Source: an uncultured Anaeroplasma sp. | Lineage (GTDB): Bacteria > Bacillota_I > Bacilli_A > Acholeplasmatales > Anaeroplasmataceae | Assembly (NCBI GenBank): GCA_934216145.1 | Contig: CAKQBG010000021.1 | Location: 1-30,558, forward strand | Direction: 5' to 3' | Length of the DNA: 30,558 bases | In this document: positions 1 to 7,544 of the stretch, piece after piece | Layout of the letters: every line of letters starts with the position of its first letter | How positions within the stretch are numbered: position 1 is the stretch's first letter | Made by a program: the position numbers and the translations under genes | The notes under the pieces: generated by a model | What the model saw: only the letters and a program-made list of their open reading frames with translations | Told to the model about the DNA's origin: nothing | Databases searched by the model: none

Positions 1-71
1 TATAGCTCAGCTGGGAGAGCGCCTGTTTTGCACGCAGGAGGTCAGCGGTTCGATCCCGCTTAGCTCCACCA
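1..71 (+). tRNA. tRNA-Ala(TGC), 5' end cut by the window
   Basis: The D arm, an anticodon stem with loop TTTGCAC (anticodon TGC), the T arm and an encoded CCA (69-71) are visible. The acceptor 3' strand TAGCTCC predicts a 5' strand GGAGCTA, of which only the last two bases are present, so about five bases lie outside the window. It is the first of seven closely spaced tRNA genes. Confidence 0.95.
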
Positions 72-109
72 TTTATTTTTTAGGTGAATCTTTTAAGGAA
101 GTTATCTTT

Positions 110-186
110 GGCTCTGTAGCTCAGTTGGCTAGAGCGAACGGTTCATACCCGTTAGGTCGTGGGTTCGAATCCCTCCGGAGCCACCA
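110..186 (+). tRNA. tRNA-Met(CAT), elongator
   Basis: Cloverleaf with acceptor GGCTCTG paired to CGGAGCC, anticodon loop TTCATAC (CAT) and an encoded CCA. Position 1-72 is a normal pair, so this is not the initiator. The anticodon arm resembles the Bacillus elongator tRNA-Met rather than tRNA-Ile2. Confidence 0.93.
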
Positions 187-193
187 TAATTTT

Positions 194-270
194 GGACCCG
201 TAGCTCAGTTGGTTAGAGCCACCGGCTCATAACCGGTTTGTCACAGGTTCGAGTCCTGTCGGGTCCACCA
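194..270 (+). tRNA. tRNA-Ile2(CAT), probably lysidine-modified
   Basis: Cloverleaf starting GGACCCG and ending CGGGTCC plus CCA, with anticodon loop CTCATAA (CAT). The GGACC start and the CTCATAA loop are characteristic of the minor isoleucine tRNA whose C34 is converted to lysidine by TilS to read AUA. That identity is inferred from family resemblance. AUA is a frequent codon in this AT-rich DNA, which fits. Confidence 0.85.
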
Positions 271-292
271 GTTATATTTATTTTATTGTCAC

Positions 293-383
293 GGAGAAAT
301 ACCCAAGTGGCTGAAGGGTTCGGTCTTGAAAACCGATAGGGGATGCAAGTCCCGCGGGGGTTCGAATCCCTCTTTCTCCGCCA
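293..383 (+). tRNA. tRNA-Ser(TGA)
   Basis: A 91-base gene with acceptor GGAGAAA/TTTCTCC, anticodon loop CTTGAAA (TGA), a long variable arm typical of class II tRNAs (around 331-356) and an encoded CCA. Confidence 0.96.
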
Positions 384-388
384 TATAT

Positions 389-465
<77 letters not shown>

Positions 466-468
466 AAC

Positions 469-544
469 GGTTCGGTGGTGTAGTGGTTAACATGCTAGTC
501 TGTCACACTGGAGATCGCGGGTTCAAGTCCCGTCCGAACCGCCA
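469..544 (+). tRNA. tRNA-Asp(GTC)
   Basis: Cloverleaf with acceptor GGTTCGG/CCGAACC, anticodon loop CTGTCAC (GTC) and encoded CCA. It begins only three bases after the preceding tRNA, so the two must be processed from one transcript. Confidence 0.96.
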
Positions 545-562
545 TTATTTTAATAAATGAAT

Positions 563-638
563 GCCTCGGTAGCTCAGTTGGTAGAGCACAGGACTGAAAA
601 TCCTGGTGTCGGCGGTTCAATCCCGCCCTGAGGCACCA
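563..638 (+). tRNA. tRNA-Phe(GAA)
   Basis: Cloverleaf with acceptor GCCTCGG/CTGAGGC, anticodon loop CTGAAAA (GAA) and encoded CCA. It is the last tRNA of the array. Confidence 0.96.
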
Positions 639-667
639 TTTTTATTTTCAAACCTACCTTTCTATGT

Positions 668-704
668 AAAAAACATTGATTCAGTTCAATGTTTTTATTT
701 TTTT
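668..704 (+). terminator. Terminator of the tRNA operon
   Basis: An 11-bp stem (AAAAACATTGA / TCAATGTTTTT) with a 6-base loop is followed by a long T-rich run, 30 bases after tRNA-Phe. Confidence 0.85.
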
Positions 705-758
705 ATAAATATTTAAATTATTTATTTCTATTTAAATGTATTACTATTAATTTAAAAG

Positions 759-792
759 AAGCCTTAAAAGTGTTTTTATTTTAAGGCTTTTT
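759..792 (+). terminator. Second hairpin, terminator-like, just before the cdaA promoter
   Basis: Perfect 11-bp inverted repeat AAGCCTTAAAA / TTTTAAGGCTT with a 9-base loop and a short T run. Its right arm overlaps the likely -35 region of the cdaA promoter. It probably blocks read-through from the tRNA operon, but a role as a protein-binding site cannot be excluded. Confidence 0.6.
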
Positions 793-802
793 AGTGTATA
801 AT
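775..802 (+). promoter_or_regulatory. Promoter of the cdaA operon
   Basis: A perfect -10 TATAAT (797-802) follows a weak -35 (TTTATT, 775-780) with 16-bp spacing. Transcription should start near 809. This makes the upstream in-frame ATG at 801, which lies inside the -10, unusable as a start. Confidence 0.65.
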
Positions 803-833
803 GTTATTGAAAAAATTTTTGGAGTGTGATTTT

Positions 834-1616
834 ATGACTTTTATAGAAAATATTAAAGAGTTTTTACAAACATATCAATATGTTGGTATCATTATAGATG
901 CATTTTTCGCTTTATTCATAATATCATTAATTGTATTTTTAGCTCTAAGATTTAAAAAAGCTTTACACCTTATTATAATTGGCATAATAATGCTCGCAAT
1001 AAAAATTATTTCTGATACCTTTGGCTTTGTTATATCACAAACTCTTTATACTACAGCTTTAACATCATATATTGTTATAGTTGTTGCGATACTAGTTCCT
1101 GATATAAGAATGATTATGGAATTCCAAAAGGATAGAGATAATGATAAAAAGGAAAAGCTTTACTCAACTACTCAAACTACTAAGGAAGCAATTGCTGATG
1201 CAGTATTTAGCATGTCAGCTAGTAAGGTTGGTGCCTTAATTACTATTGAACAGCATATTTCTCTTGAACAATATTCAGAAAGAGCGATAACTCTTAACAG
1301 TGATGTTTCAAAGGAATTACTTGAACAAATATTCATAAAGGATTCTCCGCTTCATGATGGTGGAGTCATTATTCGTGGTAACAAGATTCTTTGTGCGGCC
1401 GCTTATTATAATCTAACTCAAAAATATGATCTTGATAAAACAATGGGTTCTCGTCATAGAGCTGGAATTGGTTTATCTGAGTTCACAGACTCAATCACAA
1501 TTATCGTATCCGAAGAAACAGGAGCTGTACATGTAGCTATTAGTGGTATTATGAAGCTTATGAATAGCTCTAATGATCTTCTTGAATATCTAGATTTAGG
1601 ATTAGGAAAGAATTAG
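834..1616 (+). CDS. cdaA: Diadenylate cyclase CdaA (membrane DAC protein)
   Basis: Makes cyclic di-AMP from two ATP at the membrane; c-di-AMP controls potassium, osmotic and cell-wall homeostasis in Bacillota. The 260-residue product has three N-terminal membrane helices (about 15-90), a short linker and a DAC domain (about 115-255). The domain carries the substrate loop LHDGG (D175) and the RHR motif (207-209). The usual DGA motif reads DGG here, a conservative variant. The start at 834 is chosen over an in-frame ATG at 801 because GGAGTG lies just upstream of 834 and 801 falls inside the promoter -10. It heads an operon, 11 bases before the next gene. The usual partners cdaR (YbbR) and glmM are absent from this locus. 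Confidence 0.95.
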   Translation: MTFIENIKEFLQTYQYVGIIIDAFFALFIISLIVFLALRFKKALHLIIIGIIMLAIKIISDTFGFVISQTLYTTALTSYIVIVVAILVPDIRMIMEFQKDRDNDKKEKLYSTTQTTKEAIADAVFSMSASKVGALITIEQHISLEQYSERAITLNSDVSKELLEQIFIKDSPLHDGGVIIRGNKILCAAAYYNLTQKYDLDKTMGSRHRAGIGLSEFTDSITIIVSEETGAVHVAISGIMKLMNSSNDLLEYLDLGLGKN

Positions 1617-1627
1617 GAGGTAATTAA

Positions 1628-1855
1628 ATGAAAAACAATAGTTCTTCAAAAACAACAAAAAACTTTAGATCATCTAAAAAGACTATTTTTAATATTGTTG
1701 AAATTATTACTGCTCCCTTTAATGTTTTATTAAAAAGACAAGCTATTACTACATCAACTAAAAGTGAAATCAATCAATTTTTAGTATTAGCTATTTCTAT
1801 AGCTATCGTTATAGCATTAGTATTAATATATTATAGAGGTGTGATTTTCAAATGA
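1628..1855 (+). CDS. Small single-span membrane protein of the cdaA operon
   Basis: 75 residues that I do not recognise as a family. The N-terminus is very basic and Ser/Thr/Lys rich (1-20), a mildly hydrophobic segment lies at about 20-36, and one clear membrane helix spans about 50-69, so the N-terminal part is predicted to be cytoplasmic. A good AGGAGG lies just before the ATG. It sits where cdaR (also membrane-anchored) lies in typical cdaA operons, but it has no YbbR domain. The stop overlaps the next ATG (ATGA at 1852-1855), so translation of the two is coupled. A role as a small CdaA partner is inference only. Confidence 0.8.
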   Translation: MKNNSSSKTTKNFRSSKKTIFNIVEIITAPFNVLLKRQAITTSTKSEINQFLVLAISIAIVIALVLIYYRGVIFK

Positions 1856-3420
1856 TAATACAAACCTTTATTGAATATTTTGAGGAAGGGCCACTAATTC
1901 CCTTATTATTATCTACTATTTCTTTAGTCGCAATAATTATTCAATGCTTTACAAAGCACCGCTTTTTAAAGACTAAGCTTATTTTTAACTTTTTATTGAT
2001 TTTTTCCTGTGGAATGATATTAGTCTTCTATATTCAGCTTCTTACAACCTATATTTCTGAATATTTAAAATGGATTTTCTTATTTTTAGACATTGTTAGT
2101 ATTATTCTTTTATTTACTACCATTGATTATTCACTTACTAATGAAAGTTTTCAGGATAAGCTAATTTATACCCTCAATGAAACTAAAAATTATTTAGTTT
2201 TAGATAAAAAGGATAGAATTAGAGAAATATCTGGTTCTTTATTAGAAACTCTAAACATTGAAAAGAGTGATGTTATTGGTAAAAATTGCTTCGAGGCTAT
2301 AGATAAAGCCTATATGATTACAGGCTTTAATGGAGAAAGCTGCAATGTAAAGGATATTTTGAAATATTATACCCATTATTACAATAAGGCTGAAAAGGAT
2401 AAGCACCCTGTAATTGAGCTTAATCTAGAAAAAAATAATGGTTTAGAATTTGTTTTAACCTTTATAGAAACTACTATATTTAGAAATGATAAATATAAAG
2501 GTAGAATTCTTATTGGTGATAAAAAGAACCTAGAAGCTTTAGCTGGAGTTGAAAAACAAAATGAAGAATTAGAGGGAGAGCTTGATCTAATTAGAAATAG
2601 ATTTATTACTTTATTAAATAAAACCTCTGATGGAATATTCTTTAATGATTTATCTAACAAGAGTATTTGGTTTAATGATATATTAGTAAAAAAATTAAAT
2701 TTAACTGGTAACAGTATGGATGCCGGAGATTTTTATAAAAATATCCATCCTGATGATTTTGTCTTATATCAAAGTACTATTTCCTCAGTTCAAAATGAAT
2801 ACCAAATCACCTACCGCTTTAATAATGGAGGAGCCTATACCTATTTAAAGGAAAGAGGAAATAAAATAATATCTAATACCTCAATTGAGCTATGCGGTGT
2901 TATTACTGTTATAGATGATCAAAGCTTTGAAACCTCAAGAACAATGCTTGATATTATCTCTTCTGAATCAGAAATGCAAAGAAAGTTTACTGAGCTTATT
3001 TCTATTGATAAAATATTCCAAATTGTTTATATTAGATTAGATTCTATTCCTGAAATAAATGAAACCTATGGTAGAGCAGTTGGAAATAACCTAATGAGTC
3101 AATATATTAATTATTTTAAACAAAACTTTGTTATTGATGACTTAATTTACCGTGTTACTGGCTTAGAGTTTGTAGCATTTATAACAAGCAATAATAAAAT
3201 GGAAGCACTTAAGAATCGTTTTAAGGATGAAAATAGATTCCTTCACCCCGCATTAGAATATCCAGGTGGAAAAATAGATGCGAATGTATATATGGGAATT
3301 GCCTATAGTAATGATACTCCAAACCGTAAAGAGCTTATTACTTTAGCTAAAAACGCAATGACTACTGCTATGTCTCCTAAATATACCGCAAATTTCGCTT
3401 ATTATCGAGAGATTCGCTAA
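1852..3420 (+). CDS. Membrane protein with PAS domains and a degenerate GGDEF domain
   Basis: 522 residues. Three membrane helices (about 15-100) are followed by a PAS-like domain (about 105-225), a short coiled-coil linker with alternating E and K (about 228-248), a second PAS domain (about 250-365, with the HPDD motif typical of the PAS_3 type) and a C-terminal GGDEF-like domain (about 385-522). The GGDEF signature is replaced by TGLEF (436-440), so diguanylate cyclase activity is unlikely. The order TM-PAS-degenerate GGDEF resembles the c-di-AMP phosphodiesterase GdpP, but the DHH/DHHA1 catalytic half is missing: the gene ends normally at TAA, overlapping the next ATG (TAATG). Its place behind cdaA suggests a sensory or regulatory role in c-di-AMP signalling, which is inference. 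Confidence 0.8.
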   Translation: MIIQTFIEYFEEGPLIPLLLSTISLVAIIIQCFTKHRFLKTKLIFNFLLIFSCGMILVFYIQLLTTYISEYLKWIFLFLDIVSIILLFTTIDYSLTNESFQDKLIYTLNETKNYLVLDKKDRIREISGSLLETLNIEKSDVIGKNCFEAIDKAYMITGFNGESCNVKDILKYYTHYYNKAEKDKHPVIELNLEKNNGLEFVLTFIETTIFRNDKYKGRILIGDKKNLEALAGVEKQNEELEGELDLIRNRFITLLNKTSDGIFFNDLSNKSIWFNDILVKKLNLTGNSMDAGDFYKNIHPDDFVLYQSTISSVQNEYQITYRFNNGGAYTYLKERGNKIISNTSIELCGVITVIDDQSFETSRTMLDIISSESEMQRKFTELISIDKIFQIVYIRLDSIPEINETYGRAVGNNLMSQYINYFKQNFVIDDLIYRVTGLEFVAFITSNNKMEALKNRFKDENRFLHPALEYPGGKIDANVYMGIAYSNDTPNRKELITLAKNAMTTAMSPKYTANFAYYREIR

Positions 3421-3923
3421 TGGATAAGAAAACTATAAGGCGTACAATTTTAAAGCGAAGAAAAGACTATAATGAGTCTAATAGTAGAATTAATGTCATA
3501 AAAGAAATAATAGATTCTAAAATAATAGATTCCTGTAATAATATAGGAATCTATTTTCCAATTAATAATGAAATTGATATTACGGAATTAAGAAAAATAT
3601 TTCCTAATAAAAAATTTTATTTACCAATTACTAAAGAGAATATATTATTTTCTGAATATACTGATAATTTAGTTAAAGGACCATTTAATATATTTGAACC
3701 AACTGGAGAAATAATTGATAGGGATAATATTGATTGTTTTTTAATTCCTTGTGTTGGAATAACTAAGGATAAAAAAAGAATTGGTTATGGTAAAGGCTAT
3801 TATGATAGATATTTGAATGGATACAAGGGATTAAAAATAGGAATATGTTATAGAAATGATATTAATATTGATTGTGAAATGAATGAATTTGATATTGTAT
3901 TAGATAATATTATAGTGGGGTAA
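3420..3923 (+). CDS. 5-formyltetrahydrofolate cyclo-ligase
   Basis: Converts 5-formyl-THF to 5,10-methenyl-THF using ATP, in the cytosolic one-carbon pathway. At 167 residues it is slightly short for the family. A basic N-terminus (KKTIRRTILKRRK) corresponds to the nucleotide-binding region, and the signature GYGKGYYDRYL lies at 122-132. The ATG overlaps the stop of the preceding gene by one base and the gene ends four bases before ispD, so it belongs to the cdaA-ispF operon. Confidence 0.9.
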   Translation: MDKKTIRRTILKRRKDYNESNSRINVIKEIIDSKIIDSCNNIGIYFPINNEIDITELRKIFPNKKFYLPITKENILFSEYTDNLVKGPFNIFEPTGEIIDRDNIDCFLIPCVGITKDKKRIGYGKGYYDRYLNGYKGLKIGICYRNDINIDCEMNEFDIVLDNIIVG

Positions 3924-3927
3924 TTAT

Positions 3928-4590
3928 ATGATAAGCGTTATTTTATTAATGGCTGGAAAAGGCTCAAGAATGAATTATAAGGAAAATAAAATATTAATGG
4001 AAATTAATAATAAGCCATTATATAGATATTCATTAGATACATTTCTAAGTTTTGGCTTTGAGGTTATTTGTGTTATTTCTCCTGTTGATCAGGATAGAAT
4101 TGTCCCTTATTTACCTAAAAATGTTAAATATACCTTTGGTGGTAAGGAAAGAGGAGATAGTGTTTATAATGGATTATTAAAGGCTGCTGGAGATTATGTA
4201 TTAATTCATGATTCTGCTAGAGCGTTAATATCTAAGGATTGTATTAATAATATTATTTCTAATATAACTAATGATTCAGCAATATTAACTTATATGCCAG
4301 TTAAGGATACTATTAAGGAAATAACTGATAAGGGATTAAATACCCTAAAAAGAGATAAGCTTATTGCAGCCTCTACTCCCCAATGTGCTAGAAGAGAAAT
4401 AATGCTTGAAGCATATAAAAGAGGCTTAGAGGATAATATTAAATTTACTGATGATATTTCCTTAATTGAGAAATTTTATCCTGATTATAAAATAAAATTA
4501 ATTGAGGCTAATCAAGAGGATTTTAAGATAACTACTAGAATAGATTATTTATTAGCTAAGGCTTTAATAGAGGAGGAAAACAATGATTAG
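3928..4590 (+). CDS. ispD: 2-C-methyl-D-erythritol 4-phosphate cytidylyltransferase IspD
   Basis: Third step of the MEP isoprenoid pathway (CTP + MEP to CDP-ME). The 220-residue Rossmann-like fold starts with the nucleotide-binding loop MAGKGSRM. R14 and K21 keep the seven-residue spacing of the catalytic Arg/Lys of E. coli IspD, although the usual PKQ around the Lys reads NKI. Also visible are LIHDSAR (about 92-98), TPQ (about 147-149) and FTDD (about 170-173). The related ribitol-phosphate cytidylyltransferase TarI is the alternative, but overlap with ispF favours IspD. The stop overlaps the ispF start by eight bases. Confidence 0.9.
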   Translation: MISVILLMAGKGSRMNYKENKILMEINNKPLYRYSLDTFLSFGFEVICVISPVDQDRIVPYLPKNVKYTFGGKERGDSVYNGLLKAAGDYVLIHDSARALISKDCINNIISNITNDSAILTYMPVKDTIKEITDKGLNTLKRDKLIAASTPQCARREIMLEAYKRGLEDNIKFTDDISLIEKFYPDYKIKLIEANQEDFKITTRIDYLLAKALIEEENND

Positions 4591-5059
4591 AATTGGACAT
4601 GCATGGGATACTCATAAGCTTGTAAGAGATAGAAAGCTTTTTTTAGGTGGACTTGAGGTTGAGTCAGATTTAGGACTTTTAGGTCATAGTGATGCCGATG
4701 TCGTTTTACACGCTGTTGCTGAAAGCTTATTAGGAAGTTTAGCTTTAGGGGATTTAGGTACTTTTTATCCTGATAATAGTGATAAAACCTTGGGAATGGA
4801 TTCTAAAATTATTTTAAAAGAATGCTATGAAAGAGTTAAGAAGCTAGGATATCATTTAAATAATTTAGATTTAACTATTTATTCTCAAAATATTAAAATA
4901 TCTCCTATTAGAGAAAAAATGAGAAAATCAATTGCGGATATTTTAGAAATAGATATTTCATTAGTTAGTGTAAAGGCTACTACCTATGAGAAAATGGGAT
5001 TTATTGGTAGAGGAGAAGCTTTAGCTTGTGAATGTGTTTGTTTAGTTGAAAATTTATAG
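4583..5059 (+). CDS. ispF: 2-C-methyl-D-erythritol 2,4-cyclodiphosphate synthase IspF
   Basis: Fifth step of the MEP pathway, releasing CMP to form the cyclodiphosphate; a trimeric zinc enzyme. At 158 residues it is full length. Zinc ligands D9 and H11 (GHAWDTH) and H43 (LGHSDADVVLH, 33-43) are present, as is the C-terminal KATTYEKMGFIGRGE block. The first motif differs slightly from the common RIGHGYDVH. The ribosome binding site GAGGAGG lies inside the end of ispD. It is the last gene of the cdaA operon; no clear terminator follows. Confidence 0.95.
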   Translation: MIRIGHAWDTHKLVRDRKLFLGGLEVESDLGLLGHSDADVVLHAVAESLLGSLALGDLGTFYPDNSDKTLGMDSKIILKECYERVKKLGYHLNNLDLTIYSQNIKISPIREKMRKSIADILEIDISLVSVKATTYEKMGFIGRGEALACECVCLVENL

Positions 5060-5164
5060 TTATTTTTTTAAAGAAAAATCGCGAATTATATTTATATTTG
5101 GAAAATCTAATCTATATTTATCCTATTTATATTCAAAAATATTACTTGAATAGATTTAATGTGT

Positions 5165-5196
5165 TTGACATATTTTTTAAAAAAAATGCATAAAAT
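5165..5196 (+). promoter_or_regulatory. Probable promoter of yunC-yunB
   Basis: A perfect TTGACA (5165-5170) is followed by TAAAAT (5191-5196) at a long 20-bp spacing, or CATAAA (5189-5194) at 18 bp. The implied leader is very short. B. subtilis yunB is a mother-cell sporulation gene, but I see no convincing sporulation-sigma element here. Confidence 0.45.
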
Positions 5197-5210
5197 ATTT
5201 TGGTGATATA

Positions 5211-5525
5211 ATGAAAATAAATGAAGGAAGCTTAACCGATAATAATATTGTGTTAGATACACTAGAGGTTTTTTTAGATAACACAACATTTTATATATTA
5301 TCAGGCTACGGAGCGTTCGCGATGTGTGGTGCATTAAACGTTGATGTTTATAATACCCCTATAATGGCATCTCGTGGAGTTTTAGCTATTAGAGCAGTAG
5401 GAGTTCATTCATTATTAGAGCTTTATGATGCGACAATAGTAGAGGTAACAGATGCATTAAAGGAAAAGGGAATTAAACCAGGGATATGTGTGAAGGATGC
5501 CTTTAAAATTCTTTCATGTGAATAA
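5211..5525 (+). CDS. yunC: DUF1805 family protein YunC
   Basis: 104 residues that cover the DUF1805 domain almost end to end. The conserved central segment MCGALNVDVYN (38-48) and the following ASRGVLAIRAVGV stretch match the YunC family. The molecular function is not known. The GGTGAT motif upstream of the ATG is the binding-site form also used by several other genes here. The reading frame overlaps yunB by 29 bases; yunB and yunC are also neighbours in B. subtilis, which supports both calls. Confidence 0.88.
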   Translation: MKINEGSLTDNNIVLDTLEVFLDNTTFYILSGYGAFAMCGALNVDVYNTPIMASRGVLAIRAVGVHSLLELYDATIVEVTDALKEKGIKPGICVKDAFKILSCE

Positions 5526-6126
5526 GCTTGTAGTAATAGTAGGAATCCTTTTGTTAGGATTCCTAGTTCGTTTTATAATAGGGTATTATTCAGAGGATGT
5601 TGTAGCTCATGCTGAAATAGAAGCTTTAAATTATGCTGAAAAGATAATGATGGATTCTATAAATAAGGATGTTATTGGTAATTTAGAGGATTCTAATATG
5701 TTTATTGCTGAATATAAGGATAATAAGCTTACTAGAATGTATTTAGATACCTATAAACTTAATTACATTAGAAATCAAGTTAGTATTTATACTGATTATA
5801 GTGTTGAAAAAATAAATGAAAATGATTCAATTGATACAGTAGCAATTCCTTTAGGATATTTCTTTGGCTTAAAGACATTATTTGATTTAGAATTAAATAT
5901 ACCAATATCAATGGAGGTAATTGGTAATCAAAGGGTTGATATTAGCTATAAAAATGTTTCTAGTGGTATTAATACTACAATAGTTGAATTCTTTATAGAA
6001 ATCGCAATAGATTTAAGATTAACATTACCTTTAAAGGTTATTAATACATGTAGTGTAACTAAAATACCTTTAGCTTATGAAATAATAAATAATGATGTTC
6101 CTTATTTTTTTAGTTCTAGTACTTAA
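5497..6126 (+). CDS. yunB: Sporulation protein YunB
   Basis: 209 residues with an N-terminal membrane anchor (about 10-30) and an extracytoplasmic part. The conserved C-terminal region includes VAIPLG (about 116), IPISMEVIGNQRVD (about 135-148), SSGINTT (about 154-160) and IPLAYEIINNDVP near the end, as in YunB, a mother-cell-expressed sporulation protein. The ATG at 5497 is kept because AGGGA lies 12 bases upstream; GTG at 5518 is possible but has no good site. With gpr and pdaA it shows that the organism has spore-formation genes. Confidence 0.88.
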   Translation: MPLKFFHVNKLVVIVGILLLGFLVRFIIGYYSEDVVAHAEIEALNYAEKIMMDSINKDVIGNLEDSNMFIAEYKDNKLTRMYLDTYKLNYIRNQVSIYTDYSVEKINENDSIDTVAIPLGYFFGLKTLFDLELNIPISMEVIGNQRVDISYKNVSSGINTTIVEFFIEIAIDLRLTLPLKVINTCSVTKIPLAYEIINNDVPYFFSSST

Positions 6127-6128
6127 TC

Positions 6129-6206
6129 GAAAAAAGTAATCAAAAAAATGCTCATTGAGATATAAGAAATTTCTTATCACAATTGAGCATATTGGTTACT
6201 TTTTTT
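6129..6206 (+). terminator. Large palindromic terminator after yunB
   Basis: A roughly 75-base nearly complete palindrome. The outer stem is AAAAAAGTAATCAA / TTGGTTACTTTTTT (one T-G pair), a second stem is ATGCTCA / TGAGCAT, and the core ATAAGAAATTTCTTAT is self-complementary. A-run left and T-run right allow bidirectional termination. It is much larger than other terminators in this window. Confidence 0.8.
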
Positions 6207-6445
6207 ATAATTTATAGTTTTAAGATTAATTTTCATTAATATATTATTTTACATATAAATAAATTGGATAGAATAATTTATAAGCTAATATTCGAATTAA
6301 TAGTTAAATTGTCAAAGAATGATGATTCGTGAATATTAAAAATTAGTATCTATGTAGAAAAAGATAAAATAAAAAATTTTTAGTTTTTTTCATTTGTTTG
6401 TGACAATTATTTAACCTAAACTTTTCATCATTTATATAACTAAAA
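6207..6445. other. Non-coding AT-rich stretch flanking the transposase remnant
   Basis: No gene is visible between the yunB terminator and the transposase stop. It should contain the outer (3') end of the insertion sequence. The only structure I see is an imperfect inverted repeat: GTTAAATTGTCA (6303-6314) against TGACAATTATTTAAC (6401-6415). The partner IS end on the other side is lost, so the terminal repeat cannot be confirmed. Confidence 0.5.
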
Positions 6446-7522
6446 CTAAATATTTGCTTCATTAAGCATTTTTATATAGCCATCAATTTTATCTTCATTG
6501 ATATTTAAAGCTTGTAGTATTTTTCTTTGCTTTGATGTCAATGCATATTTTTTCACATATACACCATTTATTTTTGTAACTTGAATTTTTTCAATTTCTT
6601 TAATTATTGTTATTAATGTTTCACTACTGTTATCATGTAGATAATCTGCTAACTTATTTTTTAAGTTAGCTTTTATTATTGAGGATATAAATGTTAAAAA
6701 AGTCTTTGTTTTTATACTAATATCACTATGTACTCTAAATCTATTTAACCCAATATATGATTTTATATCCCTAAAAGTTTTCTCTACAATATCCCTTTTT
6801 CTATATTCATCTATTACATATGAAGCATCTAGTTTTTCTTTTGTAACAACTGCAAAAAAGCCACACATCTCTATTTCTTTCTGTATTACTAAATTATTTG
6901 GTTTATAGCTTTTTATATATCCTTCAGTATCTTCTTCAAAAATAAAATATTTTTTATATGGTTTTAATTCTGATATTTTTTTCTTTTCACATAAGACTTT
7001 TTTTAATGATTCTTCATAAAAAGCCAAGTTTTGAGAAATAACATTTCTTTCGATTGCTGCTTTTTCATCATCATAATATATATGTAAATATTTTACCTTT
7101 TTATCTTTGAAAATATCTCTTTCTAATGTCATACCATATATATTATGATTAGCTATATAGCATGAGTATTGATTCTTAATTTTACTCATATTAGCTATAA
7201 TTGAATTATTAATAATATCAATACTAATTTTAGCCATAATAATATATTTAAATCCTTTTGATTCTAAATAATCTAAATTATTTTTAGAAAACATACCTCG
7301 ATCTAATATAAAAGTTATATTATTTTCACTATAACCATAATTTTTAGCCTTATCAATCATTATTTTTGTTTCTGACATATCAGTTATAGAACCAGGATAT
7401 AATTCATAGAATAATGGTAATCCACTATTGTGATTAATCGCATATGATAGATTAATTTGTGGTAATCCTTCATCAACCTTTGCATGTCCATACTCGCTTA
7501 AATCAGACTCTTCTGTTGAGCA
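6446..7522 (-). pseudogene. IS1634-type (IS4 group) transposase, 5'-truncated
   Basis: Minus-strand frame open from a stop at 7523-7525 to 6446; a start ATG occurs only at 7378, but homologous-looking sequence continues upstream (EYGHAKVDEGLPQINLSYA, then GLPLFYELYPGSITD). The second catalytic Asp region (FILDRGMFS) and the C-terminal Y-(2)-R-(3)-E-(6)-K motif (YRKRDIVEKTFRDIK) are present. The N-terminal part including the first catalytic Asp and the IS 5' end are missing; the break falls where base composition jumps from AT-rich to GC-rich (about 7523-7545). It cannot be active. The rest of the gene is not found on the far side of the island, so a deletion rather than a simple insertion is implied. 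Confidence 0.88.
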
Positions 7523-7544
7523 TCACTTTATATAAGGGGAACAT

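Noticed and set aside
2379..2660. 93-codon minus-strand frame
   Set aside because: Fully inside the PAS/GGDEF gene, without ribosome binding site and with Ser/Phe-rich composition as expected of a shadow.
5107..5334. 75-codon minus-strand frame over the yunC promoter
   Set aside because: It covers the promoter and start of yunC, has no RBS and resembles no family.
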